Origin: an uncultured Rhizobium sp. | Lineage (GTDB): Bacteria; Pseudomonadota; Alphaproteobacteria; Rhizobiales; Rhizobiaceae | Assembly (NCBI GenBank): GCA_945952045.1 | Contig: CAMFHE010000027.1 | Span: 1 to 64,000, forward strand | Length of the DNA stretch: 64,000 nt | Direction of reading: 5' to 3' | Shown: in pieces, positions 27,036-39,031 of the stretch | How positions within the stretch are numbered: the stretch's first letter is position 1 | Layout of the letters: each line of letters opens with the position of its first letter | The notes under the pieces: generated by a model | Database searches by the model: none | What the model was told of the DNA's origin: nothing | The model's input: the letters and a program-made list of their open reading frames with translations, nothing else | Translations under genes and position numbers: made by a program

Positions 27036-27242
27036 CATACTGTTTGTGAATGCATTTCACGAGGACGCGGGCGTCAGTTTGGACCTGACGGCCGCTTTCG
27101 TTTCCCGAAAACGTCCCGGCTTTGCCGCATTGACTCACCAAACGGGGAACTTTTTGGCCACATTCGGTGTTTAGGTTCTGCATATCGCTGGCATTGGGGT
27201 CTCCATGAAAGAGACCTGCGCTCATTCTGGAGGGATAAATCC

Positions 27243-27881
27243 ATGAAGCAAATCGCCGCCGTATTGGGCATGTTTGCCCTTGCCTCACCGGCTTTCGCCG
27301 CAGATGCCGTTGTCGAGCAGCCGCCGGAGCCGGTCGCAGAAACCCCTGTTCTGGCTCCCTTTACCTGGAGCGGCCCCTATATCGGTCTTCAAGGCGGCGC
27401 TGGCTGGCTGAAGGGTGATTTCGATACGATCGGCTTCTCCGATTCGCAGAGTTTCAATGGTGGCATCCTCGGCGGCTTTGTCGGCTATAATTACCAGATG
27501 GACAACAATATCGTCCTCGGCGTCGAAGGCGACCTCAATTACAACTGGAACAAGGAAGATATTGGCAACGGCGTCACAGCCGGCACCGATCTGAGCGGTT
27601 CGGTTCGCGGTCGTGTCGGCTACGCCATGGACAATCTGCTGTTCTACGGCACCGCCGGCTGGACGGTTGCGCGCGGCTATGTCGATGTGCCTGGCGTCGG
27701 CAAGGACAAATCGACCTTCAACGGCTACACCGTGGGCGCAGGTCTGGAATATGCCTTCCAGAACAACGTCTTCGGCCGCGCCGAATATCGCTTCAACAAT
27801 TTCGGCAGCGAGAACATTTCCGGGATTGATGTCGATGCCCGCCAGCATCAGTTGATGTTCGGTATCGGCGTGAAATTCTGA
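27243..27881 (+). CDS. outer-membrane beta-barrel protein (RopB/Omp25-like)
   Basis: 212 residues. A Sec signal peptide (ALASPAFAA, cleavage near residue 20) is followed by a Pro-rich linker and an eight-stranded barrel of the Omp25/RopB porin-like family, seen in WSGPYIGLQGGAGWLKGDF, GGFVGYNYQMDNNIVLGVEG and a C-terminal strand ending in Phe (GIGVKF), the signal for barrel assembly. GGAGG lies 8 bases before the ATG. It is followed by a terminator, so it is monocistronic. Confidence 0.93.
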   Translation: MKQIAAVLGMFALASPAFAADAVVEQPPEPVAETPVLAPFTWSGPYIGLQGGAGWLKGDFDTIGFSDSQSFNGGILGGFVGYNYQMDNNIVLGVEGDLNYNWNKEDIGNGVTAGTDLSGSVRGRVGYAMDNLLFYGTAGWTVARGYVDVPGVGKDKSTFNGYTVGAGLEYAFQNNVFGRAEYRFNNFGSENISGIDVDARQHQLMFGIGVKF

Positions 27882-27908
27882 TAACTGTTCAGATAGCTTG
27901 GAAACAAA

Positions 27909-27942
27909 AAAAGGGCTGGCAGCAATTGCCGGCCCTTTATCA
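27909..27942 (+). terminator. Rho-independent terminator of the beta-barrel gene
   Basis: AAAGGGCTGGC pairs with GCCGGCCCTTT across a 7-base loop with one G-T pair, followed by a short T-rich stretch. Confidence 0.8.
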
Positions 27943-28063
27943 TGATTTCACTCTGGGAACATAAGGCTGACTGCGCGGTTGGAATCACATGATGTGAGAC
28001 GATGGCGCTTTCCGAAAGTCGAAAGAGCGCCTTCCCTCACTTGCTCAACACGAGGAGCTCTCC

Positions 28064-28270
28064 ATGCCCGATCCCATCATCCCCATTCCCGGCTCCGGTC
28101 CCGGCACGACTGGCCCTGTGACCCCGCAATTGCCGCTTGGCCAGCCAGAACCGATAGACAAGCCGCCAAAGGCCGGAAAGCCCGATGACGGGCACAAGCC
28201 GCTATCACCATTGCTGCAGAAAAAAGCACTGGAATATGTACCGACGTATCGCCGCGTTATAGCAGTGTGA
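28064..28270 (+). CDS. small proline-rich protein, function unknown
   Basis: 68 residues. The first 48 are low-complexity and rich in Pro, Gly and Lys (MPDPIIPIPGSGPGTTGP...), and the last 20 look structured (LLQKKALEYVPTYRRVIAV). GAGGAG lies 6 bases before the ATG, which favours translation. There is no signal peptide or membrane segment. I do not recognise a family. It ends 10 bases before a dispersed repeat element. Confidence 0.45.
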   Translation: MPDPIIPIPGSGPGTTGPVTPQLPLGQPEPIDKPPKAGKPDDGHKPLSPLLQKKALEYVPTYRRVIAV

Positions 28271-28273
28271 CGC

Positions 28274-28383
28274 GCCAGAGCATTTCCAGCGAAGGGCGAA
28301 GCGGTTTCCCGTCTGGAAATGCGTGAAAACAAAGAGATAGCGCGTTTTCGCGATTCGGAAAAAAGCGGAAACGCTTTGGCTCG
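28274..28383. repeat. rhizobial dispersed intergenic repeat element
   Basis: About 110 bases built of two hairpins: GCATTTCCAG (28280-28289) pairs perfectly with CTGGAAATGC (28313-28322), and GCGTTTTCGC (28342-28351) pairs with GCGGAAACGC (28365-28374) with one wobble. The middle reads AAAACAAAGAGATAG. From memory, near-copies of this sequence are scattered through Rhizobium and Agrobacterium chromosomes as palindromic intergenic elements. It lies between the Pro-rich gene and the 3' end of the convergent MerR gene. Confidence 0.8.
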
Positions 28384-28389
28384 GAAAGG

Positions 28390-28932
28390 CTAGCGGACCT
28401 GATCGAGCAGACGCTTGCATTCGAGAAGGTCGTAAAGCGCTTCCTGCAAAAGGGCGCGGTCCTCCTTGCCGATCGCTCCCTTCCCGACAGAAATCTCCGG
28501 CGTATCGTCGTCGCCACCGACAAAGCTGAAGAACCGGCGGCTGATCGGAGGCTTGGCACGGCCGACGATCTGATCGTCCTCGGGCGAAGCAACGCGCGGT
28601 TCAGCATGGGGCTGCTGCGTGTCGTCGCCGGCTGCGGCAAGCGCTTCGACCGTCGCCAGATCGCCCTGGGCGATGGCGGCAACGAACTTGTTGCCGTTGG
28701 TCTTCAGAAGCTTCTGGACGCCCTTGATGGTATAACCGTGATCATAGAGCAGATGGCGGATGCCCTTGAGCAGATCGACATCTTCCGGACGATAGTAGCG
28801 ACGTCCGCCGCCACGCTTCATCGGCTTGATCTGGGGAAAACGGGTTTCCCAGAAACGCAGGACATGCTGTGGCAAATCAAGATCGTCAGCGACCTCGCTG
28901 ATCGTGCGAAAAGCGTCCGGGCTCTTGTCCAA
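28390..28932 (-). CDS. MerR-family transcriptional regulator
   Basis: 180 residues. The N-terminal winged HTH ([20 protein letters not shown], then [20 protein letters not shown]) is a MerR DNA-binding domain. The C-terminal part has no cysteine-based metal site, and its last helix ([20 protein letters not shown]) may dimerise. The ligand is unknown. The only usable start is TTG at 28932, since a stop lies just upstream. It follows ihfA by 191 bases, the same order as in other rhizobia. Confidence 0.88.
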   Translation of the reverse strand: MDKSPDAFRTISEVADDLDLPQHVLRFWETRFPQIKPMKRGGGRRYYRPEDVDLLKGIRHLLYDHGYTIKGVQKLLKTNGNKFVAAIAQGDLATVEALAAAGDDTQQPHAEPRVASPEDDQIVGRAKPPISRRFFSFVGGDDDTPEISVGKGAIGKEDRALLQEALYDLLECKRLLDQVR

Positions 28933-29123
28933 CGTTCACAAACCCCCAGGCATTTCCGGCATGGGAATGCCTCATCATCCGTTCTTGCGGCAATCCAGCC
29001 AGACTGCCGTCACGTCACCGTCCATGGATATATACCATGCCGGTTCAATGGTCCATATTTCAACGATTTACGCGCAGTAATTCAAGCGGTTTGCACCGCT
29101 TGTCCTCAGATAAATCGAGGAGG

Positions 29124-29468
29124 TCAGGAGGCCGGGTTCTGCGGTTGCGGCTTCTGCTTCGCCTTGCGCGCATTGTGGGCCTTGAGAACGCGCTGCTTGA
29201 GCACGTTCGAAGCCTTGAAGGTCATCACCCTGCGGGGCGAGATCGGTACTTCCTCGCCGGTCTTCGGGTTGCGGCCGATGCGTTCGTTCTTGTCACGAAC
29301 CTGGAAGGTGGCGAAGGACGACAGCTTGACGGTCTCGCCCCGCACGATGGCGTTGCAGACCTCGTCGATCACGGTTTCGACCAGTTCCGCGGACTCCGTC
29401 CGAGAGAGGCCAACCTTCCGGAAAACCGATTCCGCCAAATCCGCGCGCGTCACTGTTTTCCCGGCCAT
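29124..29468 (-). CDS. ihfA: integration host factor subunit alpha
   Basis: DNA-bending protein of the HU/IHF family, 114 residues. The beta-arm segment [19 protein letters not shown] and core helices [12 protein letters not shown] are typical. The C-terminal tail is Lys, Gln and Pro rich. The ATG at 29468 follows GGAG. It lies 104 bases after fabH on the same strand; ihfA beside fabH-plsX is conserved in rhizobia. Confidence 0.95.
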   Translation of the reverse strand: MAGKTVTRADLAESVFRKVGLSRTESAELVETVIDEVCNAIVRGETVKLSSFATFQVRDKNERIGRNPKTGEEVPISPRRVMTFKASNVLKQRVLKAHNARKAKQKPQPQNPAS

Positions 29469-29572
29469 TGTTCTCCGCCCAATCTTGTGATGATCGTGAA
29501 ATCCGGCTGAGAGTATTTCCCTTGTCGGAAACGGTCAAGCTCTTGTTTCGCGCCACATATTGGCGATCCGCC

Positions 29573-30544
29573 CTACCAGCGCAAGAGAACGGAGCCCCAA
29601 GTGAAGCCGCCGCCCATCGCTTCCAGCATCACGAGGTCGCCCTTCTTGATACGGCCGTCGCCGGCAGCCACGGCAAGCGCCAGAGGAATGGAGGCCGCCG
29701 AGGTGTTGCCATGCTGGTCGACGGTGATCACGACCTTCTCCAGCGGGATCGACAGCTTCTTGGCGGAACCCTCGATGATGCGGCGGTTGGCCTGGTGCGG
29801 CACCAGCCAGTCGAGCTGATCGGCCGTGGTGCCGGTCGCTTCGAAGGCGGCGTCGATCACGTCGGTAATCATGCCGACAGCATGCTTGAAAACCTCGCGG
29901 CCTTCCATGCGCAGCTGGCCGACCGTGCCCGTGGTCGAGGGGCCGCCATCGACATAAAGCTTGTCCTTGTGCGCGCCGTCCGAGCGGAGGCTCGCGGTCA
30001 GCACGCCGCGATCGTCGGTCGTGCCCTGCCCTTCGCCCGATTCCAGAATCAGAGCGCCCGCGCCATCGCCAAACAGCACGCAGGTGGTGCGGTCGTTCCA
30101 GTCGAGGATGCGGGAGAATGTCTCGGCGCCGATCACCAGAGCACGCTTGGCCAGGCCGCCGCGGATATACACGTCCGCGGTGGCCACCGCATAGACGAAG
30201 CCGGTACAGACCGCCTGCATGTCGAAGGCGAAACCATGCGTCATGCCCAGGCGATTCTGGATGTTGACGGCGGTCGCCGGGAAGGTGTTATCAGGCGTCG
30301 AGGTGGCGACGATGATGAGATCGATATCGGCCGGCGTCAGGCCGGCATTGTCGAGCGCGGCGCGCGCCGCCGCTTCGCCGAGCGAGGCGGTGGTCTCGCC
30401 TTCGCCGGCAATATAGCGTTGCTTGATGCCGGTGCGCTGGACGATCCATTCGTCCGACGTCTCGACCGTCTCTTCCAGCTCGCGATTGGTCACTACCCGT
30501 TTCGGCAGCGCTGCCCCGAAACCACGAACCACTGAACGGATCAT
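29573..30544 (-). CDS. fabH: beta-ketoacyl-ACP synthase III (FabH)
   Basis: Starts fatty acid synthesis by condensing acetyl-CoA with malonyl-ACP. 323 residues with the catalytic triad: Cys113 (AVCTGFVYA), His in VPHQANRRI and Asn in [10 protein letters not shown]. The ATG at 30544 is preceded by GGAG at 10 bases. It is 18 bases downstream of plsX, so they are probably cotranscribed. Confidence 0.97.
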   Translation of the reverse strand: MIRSVVRGFGAALPKRVVTNRELEETVETSDEWIVQRTGIKQRYIAGEGETTASLGEAAARAALDNAGLTPADIDLIIVATSTPDNTFPATAVNIQNRLGMTHGFAFDMQAVCTGFVYAVATADVYIRGGLAKRALVIGAETFSRILDWNDRTTCVLFGDGAGALILESGEGQGTTDDRGVLTASLRSDGAHKDKLYVDGGPSTTGTVGQLRMEGREVFKHAVGMITDVIDAAFEATGTTADQLDWLVPHQANRRIIEGSAKKLSIPLEKVVITVDQHGNTSAASIPLALAVAAGDGRIKKGDLVMLEAMGGGFTWGSVLLRW

Positions 30545-30562
30545 GTCTGTGCTACTCCGTGC

Positions 30563-31609
30563 TCAAGCCGCTTCCGGCCCGGCGGGCGGAAAACGCTTTG
30601 CATGATATTTTTTGAGATCTTCCTGAATCTTGTCGTTCAGCCCGTTACGCACCATGTCGTAGCCGACGGCGACGGCGGCGGCAAAGCCTTCCGCATCCGT
30701 GCCGCCATGGCTCTTGATGACGATGCCGTTCAGGCCGAGAAACACGCCGCCATTGACCTTGCGGGGGTCGAGCTTCTCGCGCAGGACGTTAAAGGCGCTG
30801 CGGGCCAGCAGATAACCGAGGCGCGACAGCCAGGTGCGGCGCAGCGCCGAGCGCAAGAGTTCCGTGATCTGGCGCGCCGTGCCCTCCGCGGCCTTCAGCG
30901 CGATATTGCCGGTAAAGCCTTCGGTAACGACGACATCGACCGTTCCCTTGCCGATATCGTCGCCCTCGACGAAGCCGGCATATTCCACGGTGCTGAGGTT
31001 GGATTCGCGCAGCATCCGCGCGGCTTCCTTCACCTCTTCAAGGCCCTTGACCTCCTCGACGCCGACATTCAGCAGGCCGACGGTCGGACGTTCGATTTCG
31101 AAGAGCGCGCGCGCCATGGCGCCGCCCATCAGGGCATAATCGAGAAGCTGTTGCGAATCGGCGCCGATATTCGCGCCGATATCGAGCACTACGCTCTCGC
31201 CCTTCAGTGTCGGCCAGATGCCGGCAATCGCCGGGCGCTCGATATTGGCCATGGTGCGCAGGCAGAATTTGGCCATGGCCATCAACGCGCCGGTGTTGCC
31301 GGCGGAGACCGCGACATCGGCGTCGCCGTTCTTCACGGCTTCGATCGCCTGCCACATGGATGAGACATAGCGGCCACGGCGCAGCGCCTGGCTCGGTTTT
31401 TCATCCATACCGACGGCAACTTCGCTGGCATGAAACTTCGAACGATCGCGCAGCTTGGGATATCGGGCCAGAAGAGGCAGACATTCCGCCTCGATTCCGT
31501 ATAGCAGAAAGGTGATATCGGGATGCCGTTCCAACGCCTTGGCGGCGCCGGGGATGACGACTTCCGGACCGAAATCGCCACCCATGACATCGACGGAAAT
31601 TCTGACCAC
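30563..31609 (-). CDS. plsX: phosphate acyltransferase PlsX
   Basis: Makes acyl phosphate from acyl-ACP for phospholipid synthesis, acting at the membrane surface. 348 residues with the family features [17 protein letters not shown] at the start and [15 protein letters not shown] and [14 protein letters not shown] in the core. The start is a GTG at 31609 behind AGGA. It is 132 bases downstream of the yceD-like gene. Confidence 0.96.
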   Translation of the reverse strand: MVRISVDVMGGDFGPEVVIPGAAKALERHPDITFLLYGIEAECLPLLARYPKLRDRSKFHASEVAVGMDEKPSQALRRGRYVSSMWQAIEAVKNGDADVAVSAGNTGALMAMAKFCLRTMANIERPAIAGIWPTLKGESVVLDIGANIGADSQQLLDYALMGGAMARALFEIERPTVGLLNVGVEEVKGLEEVKEAARMLRESNLSTVEYAGFVEGDDIGKGTVDVVVTEGFTGNIALKAAEGTARQITELLRSALRRTWLSRLGYLLARSAFNVLREKLDPRKVNGGVFLGLNGIVIKSHGGTDAEGFAAAVAVGYDMVRNGLNDKIQEDLKKYHAKRFPPAGPEAA

Positions 31610-31741
31610 GCGTTCCTGCTTCCTTTTCTTTCCACCCGGACGGGCGAATTTTCGGCCAAAATAGCGGTTTTGACGCTGCTTACAACTCTATTGTGACGAA
31701 AGACCAGTGGCTAAAGCGCGCTGCGCTTTCACTGGCCCGTC

Positions 31742-32296
31742 TTATTCGTCTTTTTTCCAATCCTTCAAGACAGCGAAAGGATTGGGTTTCTTATCGTTCT
31801 TGCCGTCATCCTCGATGTGATCGCCGAAAACGATGCCTTCCTTGCGCGGATAGGGATCGATGGCAAGCGCCACCGCTTCCGCCACGACGACGCCGGCATC
31901 GATCGTGTCGCCGGTGAAGGGTTCGGGCATGTCGTCGCCATCGGGATCCAGCAGCAATTCGCTGCTTTCCTCGCTGACGCGGCGGGCAAGACGCGAATTT
32001 TCGGGCACGAAAATCTGGTCGATGGTCTCATTGATCGCGGCCGGCACCTGCTCAAGCGTCACGACGCAGGCTTGCGTGATTCGCGCCTGGACGCTGCCTT
32101 TGATGCGCACGCCGTCCTTCTTCCATTTGGCGATCTGCAGCTCGGCCTTCAGGCTGTCGACCGACAGGATGTTCCACAGGCGGGAGAGCCCTGCCCGCTC
32201 CTTGGCATTCGCCTCCAGCCGCACGGAAACCGGATTGGCGGAGATGTGGCCAACCTTCACCAGATAGGAAAAGGGTGCGTCATCGTCCTTGCTCAT
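31742..32296 (-). CDS. YceD/DUF177-family protein
   Basis: 184 residues. The DUF177 region contains ITQACVVTLEQVPAAINETI, and the C-terminus is acidic then basic (KPNPFAVLKDWKKDE). This family is linked to 23S rRNA accumulation in other bacteria. The ATG at 32296 follows AAGGAG. Its start sits 1 base after the stop of the cytochrome bc1 chaperone gene (TGA-G-ATG). It is upstream of plsX, in place of the usual rpmF neighbour. Confidence 0.88.
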   Translation of the reverse strand: MSKDDDAPFSYLVKVGHISANPVSVRLEANAKERAGLSRLWNILSVDSLKAELQIAKWKKDGVRIKGSVQARITQACVVTLEQVPAAINETIDQIFVPENSRLARRVSEESSELLLDPDGDDMPEPFTGDTIDAGVVVAEAVALAIDPYPRKEGIVFGDHIEDDGKNDKKPNPFAVLKDWKKDE

Positions 32297-32297
32297 C

Positions 32298-32843
32298 TCA
32301 GCTCTCCTTGTCAGCAGGCAGCAGTTGCACAGAGCCGGTGGCGATCTCGGCTTCGTCGGCTGCCGAAAGCGCAGCTTCGGCGGCAAAGGCCCAATCGGCA
32401 AGACCAACCATCGGTTCCGCCGTTTCGCCCGCCTGCGGGTGAATGTTGCGCGCCAGCGCCGTGGCCAGCACTTCGCGGTCGCCGGCATCCAGCGCCTTGG
32501 CGTAAGACTCGAGGCGACCGTAGAACATGCTGGCCAGCTTTTTCATGCGCTTGGGCACGCTGGTGTCGCCGACGCCGAGTTCGCGGATCGAATAGTCAAT
32601 ATCCAGGAAAAACGCATCGACGATCTCCTGGGCGATCTCCTGGCCGCTGGTTGCGGAGGCGCGGGTGCGCCGGAAGTACAGGATAAAGACCAGCGACAGC
32701 ATCTCGAACCGGCCCATCACCGTGTCGGGCACGCCCAAATCGGTATAGAAGGCCGGCGCACGCCCAGCTGCCGTCAGGATCGCATATTGCCGATCGACGA
32801 TCGAACGATTGTTGTTTCTTTTTCGAAAAAGCCCGAAAATCAT
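32298..32843 (-). CDS. ubiquinol-cytochrome c chaperone (CBP3-like) family protein
   Basis: Assembly factor for the cytochrome bc1 complex (Ubiq_cyt_C_chap family), 181 residues. The core FYTDLGVPDTVMGRFEMLSL and a long FGLFRKR N-terminus fit the bacterial form. An open frame also allows TTG at 32846; ATG at 32843 with GGGA upstream is likelier. Probably cotranscribed with the DUF177 gene 1 base downstream. Confidence 0.85.
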   Translation of the reverse strand: MIFGLFRKRNNNRSIVDRQYAILTAAGRAPAFYTDLGVPDTVMGRFEMLSLVFILYFRRTRASATSGQEIAQEIVDAFFLDIDYSIRELGVGDTSVPKRMKKLASMFYGRLESYAKALDAGDREVLATALARNIHPQAGETAEPMVGLADWAFAAEAALSAADEAEIATGSVQLLPADKES

Positions 32844-33059
32844 CAAAATTCCCAGAATTGATCGGCTCGACCGCCGGGATCAATGCTGCCGCTTGTTGCA
32901 TGATTGCAAAAGCTGGTTTACCGAAGCAGTCGCGAATTGCAATGCCGTTGTTGCGGGCATTGCATAGCCTTGCCTCGGCTGCTCCGTCCATGGAATGGCC
33001 ATAATGGTTGTGCAGCAGGTCCGAGGCAGATCGGCCATAGCGAGGGATACGGTTAGAAC

Positions 33060-33575
33060 ATGGCGTCGTACAAGCGGTCTTCGAATTCGAACGCGAAATT
33101 TGTGAAAAGCGCTGCCATCGCCGTTGCGCTCTTGAGCGCCGGCCTCACCGGCTGCGCCTCGACCACCGAAGTCATGAACAATGGCTATGTCATCGACGAG
33201 CAGTCGCTGGCGCTTGCCCCGGTCGGCGCCAGCCGCGAACAGGTCATGCTGTCGCTGGGCTCGCCCTCCACGATCGGCACGTTCGATGGCGAAGTCTTCT
33301 ATTACATTTCCCAGAAGCGCGTGCGCCAGGCTGCCTTCATGAAGCCGCAGCTGGTCGACCAGAGCATTCTCGCGATCTATTTCGACAAGGATGGCGTCGT
33401 CTCGCAGCGCGCGAACTACACGCTCAAGGACGGCCGCGTGTTCGACAACATCTCGCGCACCACGCCGACGGGCGGCAAGGATCTCACCTTCCTGCAGCAG
33501 CTGCTTTCCGGCGGCAGCAATGCGGCGAGCATGGCCAAGAGCATTCTCGGTGGACCCACAGCCCAGGGCCAGTAA
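33060..33575 (+). CDS. bamE: outer-membrane assembly lipoprotein BamE (SmpA/OmlA)
   Basis: Part of the BAM complex that inserts barrel proteins. 171 residues with a lipoprotein signal (LLSAGLTGC; Cys near residue 32). The SmpA_OmlA fold shows as VGASREQVMLSLGSPSTIG and GEVFYYISQKRVRQAA, and the C-terminal tail is Gly, Ser and Ala rich. It is divergent from the bc1 chaperone gene and followed by a strong terminator. Confidence 0.93.
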   Translation: MASYKRSSNSNAKFVKSAAIAVALLSAGLTGCASTTEVMNNGYVIDEQSLALAPVGASREQVMLSLGSPSTIGTFDGEVFYYISQKRVRQAAFMKPQLVDQSILAIYFDKDGVVSQRANYTLKDGRVFDNISRTTPTGGKDLTFLQQLLSGGSNAASMAKSILGGPTAQGQ

Positions 33576-33594
33576 CCCATTCTGTTTCCAAAGA

Positions 33595-33626
33595 AAAACC
33601 CGCCGGATCGCTCCGGCGGGTTTTTT
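33595..33626. terminator. bidirectional terminator between bamE and hppA
   Basis: AAACCCGCCGG pairs with CCGGCGGGTTT around a 6-base loop. A TTTTTT run follows on the plus strand and TTTTTCTTT on the minus strand, so it can serve both convergent genes. Confidence 0.9.
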
Positions 33627-33641
33627 GTTTCGGAACTTCGT

Positions 33642-35777
<2,136 letters not shown>

Positions 35778-36028
35778 TCCGCTTAGTCCTCTCCTAAAGG
35801 CCGGGCCATCTCCTCCTCCCGGCATCACCCACAGGCAGACATGGCCAGCTCCTCTCCGGCGGGACTCCCGTGTGGGGCGAGATTGCGTGCTGGATTTTGC
35901 GGCGTCAAGCCCCGGCGCTTCGCAAGCCATGCAAGCTGCGAATGCCGATAGTCCTTATTTAAAAAGTACATAGTCAGCGCTGCCTTACGGCTTGACCCAA
36001 ATGCGCAGCGCGCTACGCGCGGGAATGC

Positions 36029-37267
36029 TTACGCGCGAACCTTGCGCGACGACGTGCGCAAGAGCAGCAGAACCAGCACCAGGCAGACGCCGGTGATCGG
36101 CCAGATGATCAGGTTCATCGCGTCCCAGCCAAAGGCGTTGAAGACCTTGCCCGAGGAAAAGGAGGCGACCGCCACCGAACCGAAAAGCACGATGTCATGG
36201 AAACCCTGCACCCGGTCGGCTTCGTCCGGCGCGTAACTGGAGGCGACGATGGATGTCGCGCCGATGAAGGCAAAATTCCAGCCGACGCCAAGCAGGATGA
36301 GTGCACCCCAGAAATTCCACAGCGCAATGCCGGCATGGGCGACGACGGCGCAGGCCATCAGGATGACGAGGCCGATGGCGACGATGCGTTCGGTGCCGAT
36401 GCGGGCGATGAGCATGCCGGTGAAGAAGCTCGGCGCATACATGGCCAGCACATGCCACTGGATGCCGAGCGTCGCCATATCGGACGAAAAGCCACAGCCG
36501 ATGACCATGGCGAGCGGCGCGCCGGTCATCATGAAGGTCATCAACGCATAGGTGGAGATACCGCAGAACATGCCTGTCAGAAAGCGCTGCGTCAGGATGA
36601 TGTCACGCAGTGGGCGGCGGGTCGTGGAAGCATGCTTGCGGCTGTCGACCGGCGGCAGATCGAGCCGTGAAAAGATGGCGAGCGCGACGAGGCAGATCGG
36701 AACCAGCGCGACAAAACATCCGGCAAACGTCACCGGCGACAGCAGATCCTTGGCCCAGATGGCAATCTGCGAACCGAGCACGGCCGAGACGATGCCGCCG
36801 GCCAGAATCCAGGAAATGGCGCGCGCCTTGAAGAACGAGGGCGAGGCATCCGCCGCCGCGAAGCGGATTTTCTGGGAAAAACCGGAGGACACGCCGATGA
36901 CCAGCAGAGCGGCCGCGAACATCCAGAAATCCTGGCGAAACAGGGCAATTGCCGCAAGCGCGCTGCCGACCGCGGCCAAGGCAGCGCCCAGCATGAAGCT
37001 TGCCCGCCGGCCGACCCGCTGCGCCATAAAGGCGATCAGCATGGCGCCGAAAGCGACGCCGATATTGAAGCCCGTGAGCGGCGCCGTCGCCAGCGATTTG
37101 TCGCTGCCGAGCATCTGGTAGCCGACGAGCCCGCCGACGGCGAAGCTGATCGGCGGTGCGGCTCCCAGGATGGCTTGCGCCATGGTCAGGATGAGAACGT
37201 TGCGCTTGGCGATGCGCAACTGGGCTTCGAGAGCGGTGCCGCCGGCGGGATCGGCATTGTTCAGCAT
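36029..37267 (-). CDS. major facilitator superfamily transporter
   Basis: 412-residue inner-membrane permease with about twelve helices. The 2-3 loop RVGRRASF is the MFS motif A remnant. The substrate is unknown; the general form resembles drug-exporter-like or YbfB-type members. The start is uncertain: ATG 37267 (GGAG 11 bases upstream) is preferred over ATG 37300, which lacks a ribosome site. It follows nusB by 75 bases on the same strand. Confidence 0.85.
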   Translation of the reverse strand: MLNNADPAGGTALEAQLRIAKRNVLILTMAQAILGAAPPISFAVGGLVGYQMLGSDKSLATAPLTGFNIGVAFGAMLIAFMAQRVGRRASFMLGAALAAVGSALAAIALFRQDFWMFAAALLVIGVSSGFSQKIRFAAADASPSFFKARAISWILAGGIVSAVLGSQIAIWAKDLLSPVTFAGCFVALVPICLVALAIFSRLDLPPVDSRKHASTTRRPLRDIILTQRFLTGMFCGISTYALMTFMMTGAPLAMVIGCGFSSDMATLGIQWHVLAMYAPSFFTGMLIARIGTERIVAIGLVILMACAVVAHAGIALWNFWGALILLGVGWNFAFIGATSIVASSYAPDEADRVQGFHDIVLFGSVAVASFSSGKVFNAFGWDAMNLIIWPITGVCLVLVLLLLRTSSRKVRA

Positions 37268-37342
37268 GGCGGTCTCGCTCCCTCGCCCACAATCTGTCAT
37301 GTCCCGTGCCGACTCTGCATGCCGGCACCGGACAAGGCGCGC

Positions 37343-37828
37343 TTACTTGCGGGTGTCGCTGCGCACCTGCTTGGCGATGCGGTCGAGGACGGCGTTCACC
37401 AGCTTCGGCTCGTCTTCGGAGAAGAAGGCGTGGGCGATCTCGACATATTCGGTGACGATGACTGCGACCGGCACGTCCTTGCGTTCGCGCAGTTCGAAGA
37501 CGCCGGCGCGCAGGATGGCGCGCACGGTGCTATCGACACGCGACAGCGCCCAGTCGTCCTGAAGAGCGGCGGCGATCAGCGGATCGAGGTTCTTCTGGTC
37601 GCGCACCACGCCGGAGACGATGGACCGGAACCAGCCGGCATCCGCCTTCAGATAGGTGTCGCCATCGACTTCCTGGCCGAGGCGATGGGCTTCGTATTCG
37701 GCAACGACCTCGAGAACGCCGGCGCCGCCGACATCCATCTGGTATAGCGCCTGCACGGCGGCGAGACGGGCAGCGCCGCGCTGGTTGGCCTGCTTGACGA
37801 CCGGCTTGCCGTTTTCCTGATTGCTCAT
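37343..37828 (-). CDS. nusB: transcription antitermination factor NusB
   Basis: RNA-binding antitermination factor for rRNA transcription. 161 residues, with [13 protein letters not shown] at the N-terminus and [25 protein letters not shown] at the end of the fold being typical; the second motif is given only in part. It starts 4 bases after the ribH stop, in an operon with riboflavin genes as in many bacteria. Its start may overlap an upstream in-frame GTG at 37840. Confidence 0.96.
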   Translation of the reverse strand: MSNQENGKPVVKQANQRGAARLAAVQALYQMDVGGAGVLEVVAEYEAHRLGQEVDGDTYLKADAGWFRSIVSGVVRDQKNLDPLIAAALQDDWALSRVDSTVRAILRAGVFELRERKDVPVAVIVTEYVEIAHAFFSEDEPKLVNAVLDRIAKQVRSDTRK

Positions 37829-37832
37829 GATA

Positions 37833-38282
37833 TCAACCACCCAGCCGCTGCTTGATCTCGATCATCCGCAAGGCGGCGCGGGCGGCGAAACCGCCCTTGT
37901 CCTTGTCGGAGCGACGGGCGCGCGCCCAGCCCTGCGCCTCATTTTCAACGGTCATGATGCCGTTGCCGATGGCGAGCGACTCGCTGACGGCAAGATCCAT
38001 CAGCGCCCGGCTCGACTCGTTCGAGACGATATCGAAGTGATAGGTTTCGCCGCGAATGACCATGCCGAGCACGACATAGCCGTCATATTCGACGCCGCCA
38101 TTGTCGGCGCCATCGAGCGCCATGGCGATGGTCGGCGGTATCTCGAGCGCGCCCGGAACGGTGACGATGTCATAGGTGGCGCCGGCTTCTTCGAGGGCCG
38201 TCTTGGCGCCATCGAGCAGAGCGTCGGCCATGTCGTCGTAAAAGCGTGCTTCGACGATCAAGAGGTGAGGCTTGGAGCTCAT
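37833..38282 (-). CDS. ribH: 6,7-dimethyl-8-ribityllumazine synthase
   Basis: Penultimate step of riboflavin synthesis. 149 residues, with the phosphate-binding and active-site segments [29 protein letters not shown] and [12 protein letters not shown] chose ATG 38282; the frame is open to 38363 without family sequence. It is 130 bases downstream of ribE and 4 bases before nusB. Confidence 0.97.
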   Translation of the reverse strand: MSSKPHLLIVEARFYDDMADALLDGAKTALEEAGATYDIVTVPGALEIPPTIAMALDGADNGGVEYDGYVVLGMVIRGETYHFDIVSNESSRALMDLAVSESLAIGNGIMTVENEAQGWARARRSDKDKGGFAARAALRMIEIKQRLGG

Positions 38283-38412
38283 GTGAGAATATCCAATGAT
38301 GTAGTGGCGCAAATGCGCAAGGACCCAAGCGCCGGAGAAAACACGGCGCTTGGCGCTTTGCAAGCTTTTTCAGGTCAAACGGCCTATTTCGCCGCTTCGC
38401 CTGCCGAACTAT

Positions 38413-39030
38413 TCAAAGCTGGCTTGCCGGGAATTGCGCAAGCCGCGCGGCATAGCGCGCCATGGTATCGACTTCGAAATTGACGAAATCGCCAGCCTTG
38501 CGCTGGCCCCAGGTCGTGACTTCGAGCGTATGACGGATCAGCAGCACGTCGAATTCGACACCCTCGACCGCGTTGACGGTGAGCGAGGTGCCATCGAGCG
38601 CGATCGACCCCTTGGGTGCCACAAATTTCGCCAGATGTTCGGGGGCGCTGAGGCGGAAGCGCGTTGCATCGCCTTCCGAGGTCACAGACAGGATCTCGGC
38701 CTTGCCGTCGACATGGCCGGAAACGATATGACCGCCGAGTTCGTCACCGATCTTCAGCGAACGCTCCAGATTGATGCGCGTTCCGGGCAGCCAGTTGGCG
38801 ATTGTCGTCAGCCGCAGAGCCTCTTCCCAGGCCTCGACCTCGAACCAGCGGGCATTGTCACCCTCTGCCGGCAGGCCGGTGACCGTGAGGCAGACGCCGG
38901 AATGGGCAATCGACGCGCCCATGTCGATGCCGGCCGGATCGTATTCCGTTGCGACCTTGAGCTTGACGCCCTGTTTCAGCGGCGTGACGGCCTGGACCGT
39001 GCCGATATCGGTGACAATGCCGGTGAACAT
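38413..39030 (-). CDS. ribE: riboflavin synthase alpha subunit
   Basis: Last step of riboflavin synthesis. 205 residues with two lumazine-binding repeats: MFTGIVTDIGTV opens the first and GGHIVSGHVDG starts the second. The SGVCLTVTG loop is typical. Its ATG at 39030 comes one base after the ribD stop (TAA-G-ATG), and AAGGG lies inside ribD as the ribosome site. Confidence 0.97.
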   Translation of the reverse strand: MFTGIVTDIGTVQAVTPLKQGVKLKVATEYDPAGIDMGASIAHSGVCLTVTGLPAEGDNARWFEVEAWEEALRLTTIANWLPGTRINLERSLKIGDELGGHIVSGHVDGKAEILSVTSEGDATRFRLSAPEHLAKFVAPKGSIALDGTSLTVNAVEGVEFDVLLIRHTLEVTTWGQRKAGDFVNFEVDTMARYAARLAQFPASQL

Positions 39031-39031
39031 C

